Assembly (NCBI GenBank): GCA_902618695.1 | Contig: CACNCB010000006.1 | Coordinates: forward strand, 1 to 61,241 | Length of the DNA stretch: 61,241 nucleotides | Direction of reading: 5' to 3' | DNA from: an uncultured Pelagibacteraceae bacterium | GTDB taxonomy: Bacteria; Pseudomonadota; Alphaproteobacteria; Pelagibacterales; Pelagibacteraceae | In this document: positions 42,738 to 50,167 of the stretch, in pieces | Layout of the letters: each line of letters begins with the position of its first letter | Position numbering within the stretch: the first letter of the stretch is position 1 | Program-made: the position numbers and the translations under genes | The notes under the pieces: generated by a model | The model's input: only the letters and a program-made list of their open reading frames with translations | Told to the model about the DNA's origin: nothing | Databases searched by the model: none

Positions 42738-43731
42738 CACACAAAACGATTTTATATCAGGAATAGGAAACACCCCATTAATTAAATTAAGAGCAGCATC
42801 AGAAATTACTGGATGCAATATTTATGGAAAAGCAGAATTTTTAAATCCAGGTGGATCAGTTAAAGATAGAGCTGCACTTGCATTAATAAAAGATGCTCAA
42901 GAAAAAAAATTAATTGCTAAAGGTGGAATAGTTGTTGAGGGAACAGCAGGTAACACTGGAATTGGTTTAGGCCTTTTAGGAAATTCTTTAGGTTATAAAA
43001 CAATCATTGTAATGAATGATAATCAAACTCAAGAGAAAAAAGATCTACTAAGAAATCTTGGAGCTGAATTAAGATTAGTACCACCTCAACCTTACAAAGA
43101 TGATAACAATTTTGTTAAAGTGGCAGCTAGACTTGCAGATGAATTAAGACCAACAAACAATAACGGTGTGATTTGGGCTAACCAGTTTGATAATACTGCA
43201 AATGCCAAAGGTCATTATGAAGGGACAGGACAAGAAATTTGGAAACAAACTGAAGGCAAAGTTGATGGCTTTGTATGTTCTTCTGGAACTGGAGGAACTA
43301 TTTCAGGGGTAAGTAATGCTCTTAAAGAAAAGAACAAAGATATAAAAATTTACCTATCTGATCCAAAAGGCTCGGCTCTTTATAATTATATAAAAAATGG
43401 TGAACTTAAGTCAGAAGGTGGATCAATTACTGAAGGGATTGGTTCAAGCAGAGTAACAGCTAACTTTGGTGAAGCAAAAATTGATGACGCCTACTCCATT
43501 GATGACAATGAAGCTTTACCTATACTTTATGATTTAATTCAAAATGAAGGTTTAAGCCTAGGTACAAGTTGTGGAATAAATATTGCAGGAGCAATTAGAA
43601 TGGGAAAAGAGTTAGGGCCAGGAAAAACTATTGTGACTATTCTTTGTGATAGAAGTGACAAATACGCAACTAAAATGTTTAATAAAAAATTTTTAGAAGA
43701 AAAAGGTTTGCCGATACCTAATTGGTTTTAA
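42730..43731 (+). CDS. cysK: Cysteine synthase
   Basis: CysK combines O-acetylserine and sulfide into cysteine. The protein has 333 residues from ATG 42730, within the end of cys[10 protein letters not shown] opens it; NPGGSVKDR holds the PLP lysine at 45; [20 protein letters not shown] in two parts ([12 protein letters not shown], then the helix) is the substrate loop; [12 protein letters not shown] binds phosphate. An in-frame extension to 42643 lies inside cysE and is rejected. It is slightly longer than enteric CysK (about 323) and ends in PIPNWF. Convergent with a membrane-protein gene, overlap 4 bases. Confidence 0.93.
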   Translation: MNNTQNDFISGIGNTPLIKLRAASEITGCNIYGKAEFLNPGGSVKDRAALALIKDAQEKKLIAKGGIVVEGTAGNTGIGLGLLGNSLGYKTIIVMNDNQTQEKKDLLRNLGAELRLVPPQPYKDDNNFVKVAARLADELRPTNNNGVIWANQFDNTANAKGHYEGTGQEIWKQTEGKVDGFVCSSGTGGTISGVSNALKEKNKDIKIYLSDPKGSALYNYIKNGELKSEGGSITEGIGSSRVTANFGEAKIDDAYSIDDNEALPILYDLIQNEGLSLGTSCGINIAGAIRMGKELGPGKTIVTILCDRSDKYATKMFNKKFLEEKGLPIPNWF

Positions 43732-44144
43732 ATATAAATTTTATCAGCTAATCCGTAAGTAAGAATAGCGCTTAAAATTGTAAGTACTCCAGCAGCTATT
43801 ACACCTTCACTGTTAGTCTTTTCAGTGTGTCCAAGTTTATTTATGTAAATGGTATAAATACCAAATATTAAGTACATTAAATTTTGAACAAATACTAAAT
43901 TAAAGAACGCCCAAGTTCCATTTACTCCACCATCTCTAACGAACATAATATAAAGAGCCATTAAGAAAGACCCAACAAAAGGAGCTCCAAAAAATCTTGT
44001 AATCACAGCTGCCGAATGATCGATGTTATATTGATCCATGAAACTCTTTGTTCCAACTATAGCTCTAAAAGCATAAACAGCGTAAACAAGGAAATGAACA
44101 ATAAAAATTATTAGAAAAACAATTCCGTTAAATTTTTCGATCAT
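43728..44144 (-). CDS. Four-span membrane protein of unknown function
   Basis: This 138-residue protein has four hydrophobic segments (about 7-27, 53-70, 80-100 and 114-134). The first loop has RAIVGTKSFMDQYNIDHSAA and the third segment NLVFVQNLMYLIFGIYTIY. I do not recognise the family with certainty; small energy-coupling or DUF-type membrane proteins are possible. It is divergent from the small-protein cluster across 156 bases and could share regulation with it. It overlaps cysK by 4 bases at its 3' end. Confidence 0.75.
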   Translation of the reverse strand: MIEKFNGIVFLIIFIVHFLVYAVYAFRAIVGTKSFMDQYNIDHSAAVITRFFGAPFVGSFLMALYIMFVRDGGVNGTWAFFNLVFVQNLMYLIFGIYTIYINKLGHTEKTNSEGVIAAGVLTILSAILTYGLADKIYI

Positions 44145-44300
44145 AAGTAAATATTATCAAATTATTAAGTTAAATAAAACAGCATAATCAACATTTTTTA
44201 TACTCTGAAATTGCATAACTGTCGCGCGCTATAAACACAAGAGACTCCTTAACGTTTGTGTAACATGTTATGTTAGAACAAATAATTTAAAGGAGGTAAA
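44145..44300 (+). promoter_or_regulatory. Promoter region of the small-protein cluster, with palindrome
   Basis: This 156-base divergent gap contains a GC patch (GTCGCGCGC near 44221) that is unusual here, a perfect palindrome TAACATGTTA at 44261-44270, and a perfect ribosome site AAAGGAGGT 4 bases before ATG 44301. The palindrome is a candidate operator. Exact promoter elements were not settled. Confidence 0.45.
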
Positions 44301-44777
44301 ATGAAGAAAATTTTATTTTTAATAATTTTTTTAACGATCTCAAATTACTCATTAGCAGAATCAGGAAAGTTTAATGCTGCTGGAGCAGGATCATGGTCAA
44401 TAAATGCCATGGATGCTGGAAACGGAAACATGAGTATTACTTATGATGGTAATGCTGGGCTGATGGATAAAGAACCCGGAAGTATTTTTGATAAATCTAC
44501 TATGCATTGCATTGGTGGATTAACATTGGTAGCTGGAAAATTTGACGATGAAACAGGTATGTGTACTTTTTATCTAATGGATGGTGAAAAGGTTTATATT
44601 AATTACAAAGGTAAAGGAACTGGTGGCCAAGGTGGAACAGGTACTTTTGTTATTGTTGGTGGAACAGGAAAATATGAAAATATTTCAGGAAGTGGTAATT
44701 CAAGTCGACAAAATATAAGAGGTAAAGCTGGTATGGCTCACTCTATGAATCAAATGAGTGGTGAATATACTTATTAG
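44301..44777 (+). CDS. Exported glycine-rich beta-barrel-like protein
   Basis: A 158-residue protein with a signal peptide (MKKILFLIIFLTISNYSLA, cleavage near residue 19-20). The mature part is glycine-rich and beta-like: FNAAGAGSWSINAMDAGNG, MHCIGGLTLVAGKFDDETG with a Cys, and GTFVIVGGTGKYENISGSGN. The last resembles allene-oxide-cyclase-barrel/DUF3224-type proteins. Location should be periplasmic. A perfect ribosome site suggests strong expression. Function unknown. First gene of the cluster, 9 bases before the next. Confidence 0.75.
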   Translation: MKKILFLIIFLTISNYSLAESGKFNAAGAGSWSINAMDAGNGNMSITYDGNAGLMDKEPGSIFDKSTMHCIGGLTLVAGKFDDETGMCTFYLMDGEKVYINYKGKGTGGQGGTGTFVIVGGTGKYENISGSGNSSRQNIRGKAGMAHSMNQMSGEYTY

Positions 44778-44786
44778 AAAGAGAAA

Positions 44787-45173
44787 ATGAAAAAAATAAT
44801 TTTTACTTTTTTATTGATTTTGCTAACAGTAACTTCACATGCAAAAATAAGTAACAAAGATATATCCGATTCTTTAAAATGTGCAGGAATTTTTACATCT
44901 ACTCAATTTATTAAACAAGGTGAGCTTCCAAATGGAGATTTAGCTTACAAAGAAAATAGTTTGGCTGCAGCAAAGGTTACTAGAGAATTTCTTAAGAATG
45001 AGGGTGTTTTAGAGGATAAAATAAATTCAATTATAAATTCTACTGTTGATGAAATGTTTGGTAAACCTTATCAAAAAACTTTAATGGATAATTGCTATGC
45101 GTTTATTTTCAAATTAATACCAAATGGTAAAGAAAAAGTAGAGGAAACTTCTAAAACAATTTATGGAGGATAA
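44787..45173 (+). CDS. Exported small helical protein of unknown function
   Basis: This 128-residue protein starts with a signal peptide (MKKIIFTFLLILLTVTSHA). The mature part is helical, with two cysteines (SLKCAGIFTS and MDNCYAFIF) that could form a disulfide in the periplasm. No family recognised. It is 9 bases after the first exported protein and 3 bases before the next gene, so the three should be one transcript. Confidence 0.72.
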   Translation: MKKIIFTFLLILLTVTSHAKISNKDISDSLKCAGIFTSTQFIKQGELPNGDLAYKENSLAAAKVTREFLKNEGVLEDKINSIINSTVDEMFGKPYQKTLMDNCYAFIFKLIPNGKEKVEETSKTIYGG

Positions 45174-45176
45174 AAT

Positions 45177-45467
45177 ATGATTATAAAAATAGAGGAAAAT
45201 ATAAAATCGTTTTCAGCATGGAGAGATATGGTTAAAGATAATGCTGAAAAAATTAAGAGATTTGGTGCAACCATTATTTTTGCTGGTGTATCAAAAGAAG
45301 ACGCTTCAAAATTTACAGTGATTGTAAAATATGCAACTATGCAGGGGTTTGAGGCATTTAAAAATGATAAAGAACTTCACGCTGCAAGAGCTGCAGCTGG
45401 GGTTGATTTAGATTCTGCAAAAATCACTCCCATGGATGGAGACTTTATGGAAAATTTTTCAGGATAA
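45177..45467 (+). CDS. Small ferredoxin-like alpha/beta barrel protein
   Basis: A 96-residue cytoplasmic protein with the pattern of dimeric alpha-beta barrel proteins (ABM/DUF3764-like): a strand, a helix (FSAWRDMVKDNAEKIKRFG), strands ATIIFAGVSKED and KFTVIVKYATMQGFEAF, then HAARAAAGVD. A GGAGGATAAAAT ribosome site precedes the ATG. Such folds bind small molecules and include cofactor-free monooxygenases, but no catalytic set is visible. Function unknown. Confidence 0.68.
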   Translation: MIIKIEENIKSFSAWRDMVKDNAEKIKRFGATIIFAGVSKEDASKFTVIVKYATMQGFEAFKNDKELHAARAAAGVDLDSAKITPMDGDFMENFSG

Positions 45468-45484
45468 TAAAATAGGAGGAAAAA

Positions 45485-45769
45485 ATGGAAAAAGAAATGC
45501 TAGTGGTAGCAAAGTTAAAAGAAGGTACTTTTGAGAAATTCATGGGATTTATGCAATCTCCTGAAGGACTTGCTGAAAGGGCCAAAGTTGCTGTGGTTGA
45601 AAAAACAATTGGAACTGTAACTCCAGACAAAAGTACTGTGATGTTTAAAATATTTTGTACTGATGAAGCTGCACTTCATAAGTTTATAGAAGGCACAGAA
45701 GTATCAAAGCCAATAATGGATGAAGTGTTAGACAGTTACTCAATATATGATTTAACTAAGGTTAAATAG
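45485..45769 (+). CDS. Small ferredoxin-like alpha/beta barrel protein
   Basis: A 94-residue protein with a strand-helix-strand pattern (EMLVVAKLKEGTFEKFMGFM, VVEKTIGTVTPDKSTVMFKI, DEAALHKFIEGTEVS) like the previous gene product; the two may pair. AGGAGG lies 5 bases before the ATG. The fold assignment rests on pattern only. It is followed by 73 non-coding bases with a direct repeat AGTAAC, then the cupin gene. Confidence 0.65.
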   Translation: MEKEMLVVAKLKEGTFEKFMGFMQSPEGLAERAKVAVVEKTIGTVTPDKSTVMFKIFCTDEAALHKFIEGTEVSKPIMDEVLDSYSIYDLTKVK

Positions 45770-45842
45770 AAAGCTGAGGCTACACATACTGACTGATCTC
45801 TGCTAGACTTAGTAACTAAATTATTAGTAACAAGGAGGAAAA

Positions 45843-46193
45843 ATGGCTGGAATAGAAGTAAAAAGTTTTGATAAAGCAGATGAAGTAAATGATAATTTTA
45901 ATAATGCTAAAATTGAAGCGGTCAAAGTTGGAAATCAAAGATTGATGAAACTTACTTTGCAACCTGGTTGGCAATGGTCAAAAGACATAAAGCCAACAGT
46001 TGGTGGCGACAGCTGTCAAGCTACACATCTTGGTATAATTATCTCAGGTGCTGTTTGTGCAAAACATAATGATGGAACTGAACTAACTTATAGAGCTGGT
46101 GATGCATATTCAATACAACCAGGTCATGATGGATGGGTTGTTGGAGATAAACCAGCTGTAGTATATGAATTTCATGGAATGTGGGGTGAATAA
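45843..46193 (+). CDS. Small cupin-domain protein
   Basis: A 116-residue single cupin barrel. RLMKLTLQPGWQWSKDIKP and CQATHLGIIISGAVCAKHND form the first motif region, RAGDAYSIQPGHDGWVVGD the second, with His residues (ATHLG, PGHDG) in plausible metal positions, and EFHGMWGE at the end. Ribosome site AAGGAGGAAAA is perfect. Its stop shares a base with the next ATG (TAATG). Such proteins may be isomerases, dioxygenases or sensors; no choice can be made. Confidence 0.8.
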   Translation: MAGIEVKSFDKADEVNDNFNNAKIEAVKVGNQRLMKLTLQPGWQWSKDIKPTVGGDSCQATHLGIIISGAVCAKHNDGTELTYRAGDAYSIQPGHDGWVVGDKPAVVYEFHGMWGE

Positions 46194-46516
46194 TGTCTAA
46201 ATTTTATGTAATTGGAAAGGCAAGTCCTGAGTTATTAAAAAAAATGCATGCTGACCCTACTGCAGATAGAAGTGCAGTAATGAAATCTATGTGTGATAGC
46301 TTAGGAGTAAAAGCTATAAGTTATGAGTGGTTAAGAGGACGTTTTGATGTTATTTTCTGTGTTGAAGGAGATTATGAAAGTGTTCTTGCTATGAAAGTAA
46401 CTGTTTTAAATAGTGGAATGATGTCAGATCTGATGGTTCATGAAGTATTTGATTACAACAGTGCATTTAAAAAGGCAGCTGATGTTTCAAAAAGTTATAA
46501 AAAACCAGGTGAATAA
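46193..46516 (+). CDS. GYD-domain-like small protein
   Basis: A 107-residue protein whose SYEWLRGRFDVIFCVEGDYES resembles the 'GRYDVV...D' signature of GYD-family dimeric barrels. Coupled by a one-base overlap to the cupin gene and 15 bases before the SnoaL-like gene. GYD proteins have no firmly known reaction. Here it is the third ferredoxin-like small barrel in one operon. Confidence 0.7.
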   Translation: MSKFYVIGKASPELLKKMHADPTADRSAVMKSMCDSLGVKAISYEWLRGRFDVIFCVEGDYESVLAMKVTVLNSGMMSDLMVHEVFDYNSAFKKAADVSKSYKKPGE

Positions 46517-46531
46517 ATAGAAAGGAATAAT

Positions 46532-46852
46532 ATGTCTATATTAGAAAAATATAGTGCTGCAATAAAAAATAAAGATGAAGCAGTGATGAATGATCTTTTG
46601 CATGACGATTTTAAATTCATAATGCATAAGTCAGGAAATGTTTTAACCAAAAGTGATGTTATCAAATGGGCAATGAGCGGCGACATAAATCAAGATAAAG
46701 TAAGAGTTGTTTATGAAAATGATGAAGTTGGTGTTCATCATTCATTTGTTACTTTTGATGATGGAAATGTTGAGGCGGTAATGGCAGTTTATAAATATGA
46801 CAATGGAAAAATTGTTAGTTTAGAAACTGGTGCTACACCTATGCCAAAGTAA
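46532..46852 (+). CDS. SnoaL/NTF2-like small protein
   Basis: A 106-residue protein of the NTF2-like fold: SILEKYSAAIKNKDEAVMNDLLHDDFKFI at the start in two parts (SILEKYSAAIKNKDEAVM, then LLHDDFKFIMHKSG), a middle strand HHSFVTFDDGNVEAVMAVYK, and YDNGKIVSLETG at the end. GAAAGGAATAAT precedes the ATG. Family members include ketosteroid isomerases and polyketide cyclases. The next gene starts on the following base. Confidence 0.78.
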   Translation: MSILEKYSAAIKNKDEAVMNDLLHDDFKFIMHKSGNVLTKSDVIKWAMSGDINQDKVRVVYENDEVGVHHSFVTFDDGNVEAVMAVYKYDNGKIVSLETGATPMPK

Positions 46853-47443
46853 GTGAGTGGTATTGATTTTTACTTTTCGATAGGTAGTACTTACACATAT
46901 CTTTCTGTAACTAGAATACTTGATGTTGAAAAACAACATCAAGTAAAATTTAATTGGAAACCCTTTTCAGTTAGAGCAATTATGAAGGAAATGAATAATA
47001 TTCCATTTCCAAAAGATAAAATGAATAAAGTTAATTATATGTGGAGAGATATCGAAAGAAGAGCTGAAGGTTATGGTTTTTTTGCTAAAACACCAGTTCC
47101 CTACCCTTTATCTGAATTCGATTTAGCAAATCTAATAGCAATCTTGGGTTTTGACAAAGGTTGGGGAGAAAAATTTGTGATGCTAACTTATAAAAAATGG
47201 TTCCAAGAAGGCAAAGAACCTGCCATTGAACCTAGTATTTCTGAGGTTTGTGCTGAATTAAATTTGAATAAAAATGAAATCATATCCGAAGCAAATTCTG
47301 CAATTATAAAGACAAAATATAACGAGAACACAAATTCAGCTCGTGAAAATAAAATTTTTGGTAGTCCGTCTTTTATAGTGAAAAATGAAGTCTTCTGGGG
47401 AGATGACCGAATGGAAGATGCTATTAAATGGTCTCTTAAATAA
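46853..47443 (+). CDS. DsbA-like 2-hydroxychromene-2-carboxylate isomerase family protein
   Basis: This 196-residue protein starts at GTG 46853 immediately after the previous stop. FYFSIGSTYTYLSVTRI carries the Ser (SIGS) that binds glutathione in HCCA isomerase/kappa-GST proteins. KFNWKPFSVRAIM and NKIFGSPSFIVKNEVFWGDD match the family's middle and C-terminal blocks, the latter with the cis-Pro loop. HCCA isomerases work in naphthalene-type aromatic breakdown, but many family members have other roles. Glutathione-dependent isomerisation or transfer is the best guess. Confidence 0.85.
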   Translation: MSGIDFYFSIGSTYTYLSVTRILDVEKQHQVKFNWKPFSVRAIMKEMNNIPFPKDKMNKVNYMWRDIERRAEGYGFFAKTPVPYPLSEFDLANLIAILGFDKGWGEKFVMLTYKKWFQEGKEPAIEPSISEVCAELNLNKNEIISEANSAIIKTKYNENTNSARENKIFGSPSFIVKNEVFWGDDRMEDAIKWSLK

Positions 47444-47481
47444 TTCTATATATTTTTTTAAAATTCATTTAAAATCATTTT

Positions 47482-47814
47482 ATGAGTCTTGTCAGTTCAT
47501 ATTTATTTTTAGGCGTTGCAGTTTTTTTGGGTGTAACTTCAAACAGTTTTGCAAAAAGTGCTGAGGGTTTTACACTTCTTGTTCCAAGTATAATTACAGC
47601 AATTACAATTGTATTGTGTATGTATGCACTTTCATTAGTAATGAAAAATATTCCTATGGGCATTACTTATGCTTCATTTGCAGGACTCACAATTATTGCA
47701 ACAGTGGTTGTTGGAGTAATAAGATTTAATCAAGTACCTAACTTATATTCATTAATTGGTTTAGCATTCATTATAATTGGTGTACTAATGGTTAACTTAC
47801 TTGGGAATAACTAA
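47482..47814 (+). CDS. SMR-family membrane protein lacking the essential glutamate (subunit 1)
   Basis: A four-span, 110-residue small multidrug resistance protein. It aligns without gaps with EmrE through SAEGFT (EmrE FSEGFT), but the proton/substrate glutamate in span 1 (EmrE Glu14) is Gly17 in VAVFLGVTSN. The aromatic Trp63 region reads YASFAGLT. No other membrane Asp/Glu is seen in span 1. It may form a heterodimer with the paralogue at 48047-48382. Without the glutamate ordinary proton-coupled drug efflux is unlikely. Confidence 0.87.
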   Translation: MSLVSSYLFLGVAVFLGVTSNSFAKSAEGFTLLVPSIITAITIVLCMYALSLVMKNIPMGITYASFAGLTIIATVVVGVIRFNQVPNLYSLIGLAFIIIGVLMVNLLGNN

Positions 47815-47816
47815 AT

Positions 47817-48044
47817 ATGCTTAAAAAAAAATATGCTCAACCTCTGTTTGTTATTTTGATGTCTTTTAGTATGAGTGTAATTATGTGTGGAGTTGTGGTT
47901 GCTGTCAATACAGGCATTGGTGAAGGGTTTCTGGGTAGATGGTTTTATTCATGGATGTTTGCATTTCCTGTCGCTTTAATAGCAGCTTTTACAATGGCTC
48001 CAATTTTAAGACCCTTTGCGGACAAAATTGCATCTAAAGATTAA
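47817..48044 (+). CDS. DUF2798-family two-span membrane protein
   Basis: A 75-residue protein with two membrane spans (about 9-30 and 43-64) joined by GIGEGFLGRWFYSWMFAFPV, the conserved DUF2798 block; TMAPILRPFADKI follows. It sits between two SMR genes with 2-base gaps on both sides, so a three-subunit membrane assembly is plausible. No function is known for the family. Confidence 0.83.
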   Translation: MLKKKYAQPLFVILMSFSMSVIMCGVVVAVNTGIGEGFLGRWFYSWMFAFPVALIAAFTMAPILRPFADKIASKD

Positions 48045-48046
48045 TT

Positions 48047-48382
48047 ATGAAACCTTTATTTGGATATATATTTTTAGCTTTAGGGATTTCTTTTGGTATT
48101 GTATCAAATAGCTTAGCCAAAATTTCTGAGGGATTTACAAAACTAACCCCCTCTGTTTTATGTATTTTATTCATGTGTATTACTATGTTTTCAATTGCAA
48201 AAGCAATGCATGCTCTCCCTGTAGGTTTTGCGTACGCAACATATAGCGGACTTACAGTAACTGGAGTTGTGCTTTTTGCTGTATTAAAATTAAATCAAGT
48301 TCCTAATTTATATGGAATAATTGGAATTATCTTAATTATTATTGGTGTAATAATGGTTAATTATCTGGGACGACTGAACTGA
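48047..48382 (+). CDS. SMR-family membrane protein lacking the essential glutamate (subunit 2)
   Basis: A 111-residue four-span SMR protein paralogous to the one at 47482-47814 (shared SNSxAKxxEGFT and NQVPNLY...IGxxxIIIGVxMVN). As there, the EmrE Glu14 position is Gly17 (LGISFGIVSN), and Trp63 is replaced by Tyr (YATYSGLT). Paired SMR genes usually form heterodimers with opposite topology. Its 3' end overlaps the convergent DUF952 gene by 22 bases, the largest convergent overlap in the window. Confidence 0.87.
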   Translation: MKPLFGYIFLALGISFGIVSNSLAKISEGFTKLTPSVLCILFMCITMFSIAKAMHALPVGFAYATYSGLTVTGVVLFAVLKLNQVPNLYGIIGIILIIIGVIMVNYLGRLN

Positions 48383-48732
48383 TACTTTTTTAAAATCTCT
48401 GGCAGCTCATGTCTTCCCTCTTCGTTCAACTTTAACTCATACTCGTTCACAACTGTGCTAGTATCTAATGGTGAGTATAAATGAGGATACATATCTCCAT
48501 TTGATGCCTGTTCCCATAGTAAATGTTCAAGCTTAAAAGCATTTACTCTTAATAAGACTAAATTTTCTTTTTTAAAGTAATGTTTATTTAAAGTTTCCAC
48601 TACCTGATCCTCTTCTGAAAAGTGAATATATCCATCTTTAAGATCTTTTTCTGAACCACCATAGGTTCCAGATTGTTTGGCCTTTTGCCACTCATCTTTA
48701 TCTATAACTTTGAAAATAAATTCTAAATTCAT
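48361..48732 (-). CDS. DUF952-family protein
   Basis: A 123-residue protein with FIFKVIDKDEWQKAKQSGTY, LKDGYIHFSEEDQV and YPHLYSPLDTSTVV, the three DUF952 blocks. Members share a glutathione-S-transferase-like small fold and have no established reaction. Cytoplasmic. It follows the DUF924 gene by one base in the same operon. Confidence 0.87.
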   Translation of the reverse strand: MNLEFIFKVIDKDEWQKAKQSGTYGGSEKDLKDGYIHFSEEDQVVETLNKHYFKKENLVLLRVNAFKLEHLLWEQASNGDMYPHLYSPLDTSTVVNEYELKLNEEGRHELPEILKKYQFSRPR

Positions 48733-48733
48733 T

Positions 48734-49297
48734 TCACCAAGAAGAATTTGGACCTTTTAAGAATTCTATTTCTTCTTCAGTAGATTCTCTTCCTAAAATT
48801 TCATTTCTATGAGGATATCTATGAAATTGTCTAATTACTTTTGTATGATTTTGCCAAAATTTTTTTATTTCATTGTATTCTTCGTGTTCTCTTAAATATT
48901 TATTTTGTAAGTAATAAGCCATTTCATGATCACTAATTTCCTCACTATGAATTAAAGGTAACAACATAAATAATCTTTGATTTACATTCATAACTTCTAA
49001 ATAACCTGAATAAACTGCATCGTTTACAATCAATCTGGTTTTTTGATCTTGAACAAAAGCTTTTTTGTCATTTCTAAACATATTTCTTGAAAACTGATCA
49101 AATAAAATTACTAACGCTAGACAACTCATAGGATTATCTTGCCAATCATCATATTCATTTTGAAAAGCTAATTCATAATCTTTTAAAAATTTATCTTTAA
49201 TTTTTTGATCAAAATTTTTATCTTTTTTGAAACGCATCTCAGAAGGGGTTTCTTTAAACCAAAAATCTAAAATAACTTGTGCTCTTTCTGGTATCAT
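48734..49297 (-). CDS. DUF924-family protein
   Basis: A 187-residue all-helical protein. ILDFWFKETP at the start, LALVILFDQFSRNMFRND and FMLLPLIHSEEISDHE, and FHRYPHRNEILGRESTEEE at the end are the DUF924 signature blocks, related to tetratricopeptide-like helical proteins. Its start overlaps the HisN-like gene stop by 4 bases (ATGA). Function unknown in the family. Confidence 0.9.
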   Translation of the reverse strand: MIPERAQVILDFWFKETPSEMRFKKDKNFDQKIKDKFLKDYELAFQNEYDDWQDNPMSCLALVILFDQFSRNMFRNDKKAFVQDQKTRLIVNDAVYSGYLEVMNVNQRLFMLLPLIHSEEISDHEMAYYLQNKYLREHEEYNEIKKFWQNHTKVIRQFHRYPHRNEILGRESTEEEIEFLKGPNSSW

Positions 49298-50100
49298 TTA
49301 GAGACTGGTTTTAATAATTTTAGAAATTTATTATGAATTTTTTTGTTTGAAGAGACTAAGATATTTCCAGCATTAGCAGCATCTCTATTATCCCAAGTGC
49401 TAATGATACCGCCTGCTGCCTTAATAATTGGTATCAATGGGTGAATATCCCAAATTTTATTTGAGCACTGTATTACTATGTCAACTCTTCCTTCTGCTAA
49501 GTGAGAATAACTTAAAGCGTCACTGCATGGAAATTGCATTAATTTTAAAATTTTTGGAATTTTTTTTTGTTGGTTTAATGATAACCACCCATGAAATGCT
49601 GCAGCAACTTTTACAGTTCTAAATGTAGCTTTTTTATTTACTGATAATTTTTTCTTTTTTCCTTGAAAAATAACATAGGCAACTTTATCAGAATAATTTA
49701 AATAATATTTTTTAAGGACTGGAAAGTTTGCTAATCCTAGAATTGGTATACCTTTGAAATTTAATGAAATTAAGTTGCTCCAAGTAGGGTTTCCTATAAC
49801 ATAAGATCTTGTGCCGTCTATGGGGTCAATTACCCATGAATAATCACTTTTTGAATTTGTAGAACCATATTCTTCTCCAATAACTTGGTGAGTTGGAAAT
49901 TTTTTTTTAATCTTTGAACGTATAAATTTTTCAAAGGCTCTGTCTGAAGTAGTCACTGGATCATAACCTTTACCTTTAAGCTTATTGGAAACTTTAAAGT
50001 TTCTGTTCAATTTTAAATAATAAAACTTAGTTAGATCTTTCGCTAATTGATTTAAAAAACTAGCATATATAGGGTATTTTTTTCTATCAAAATTAATCAC
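49294..50100 (-). CDS. Inositol-monophosphatase family phosphatase, HisN-like
   Basis: A 268-residue metal-dependent phosphatase: VIGEEYG (first Glu), WVIDPIDGTRSYVIGNPTW with the metal aspartates, CSDALSYSHLAEGRVDIVIQ and WDIHPLIPIIKAAGG with the last metal Asp. DGTRSY rather than DGTTNF favours the histidinol-phosphatase (HisN) branch over inositol phosphatase. SAR11-type genomes often rely on this enzyme for histidine synthesis, but substrate is inferred. First gene of a three-gene minus-strand operon, divergent from the dioxygenase gene. Confidence 0.85.
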   Translation of the reverse strand: MINFDRKKYPIYASFLNQLAKDLTKFYYLKLNRNFKVSNKLKGKGYDPVTTSDRAFEKFIRSKIKKKFPTHQVIGEEYGSTNSKSDYSWVIDPIDGTRSYVIGNPTWSNLISLNFKGIPILGLANFPVLKKYYLNYSDKVAYVIFQGKKKKLSVNKKATFRTVKVAAAFHGWLSLNQQKKIPKILKLMQFPCSDALSYSHLAEGRVDIVIQCSNKIWDIHPLIPIIKAAGGIISTWDNRDAANAGNILVSSNKKIHNKFLKLLKPVSK

Positions 50101-50167
50101 AAGGAACTCTTACTATTTAATTTATGTTGATTAAAGTTAAATTTTAAATAATTCTCAGGTAGTGATT

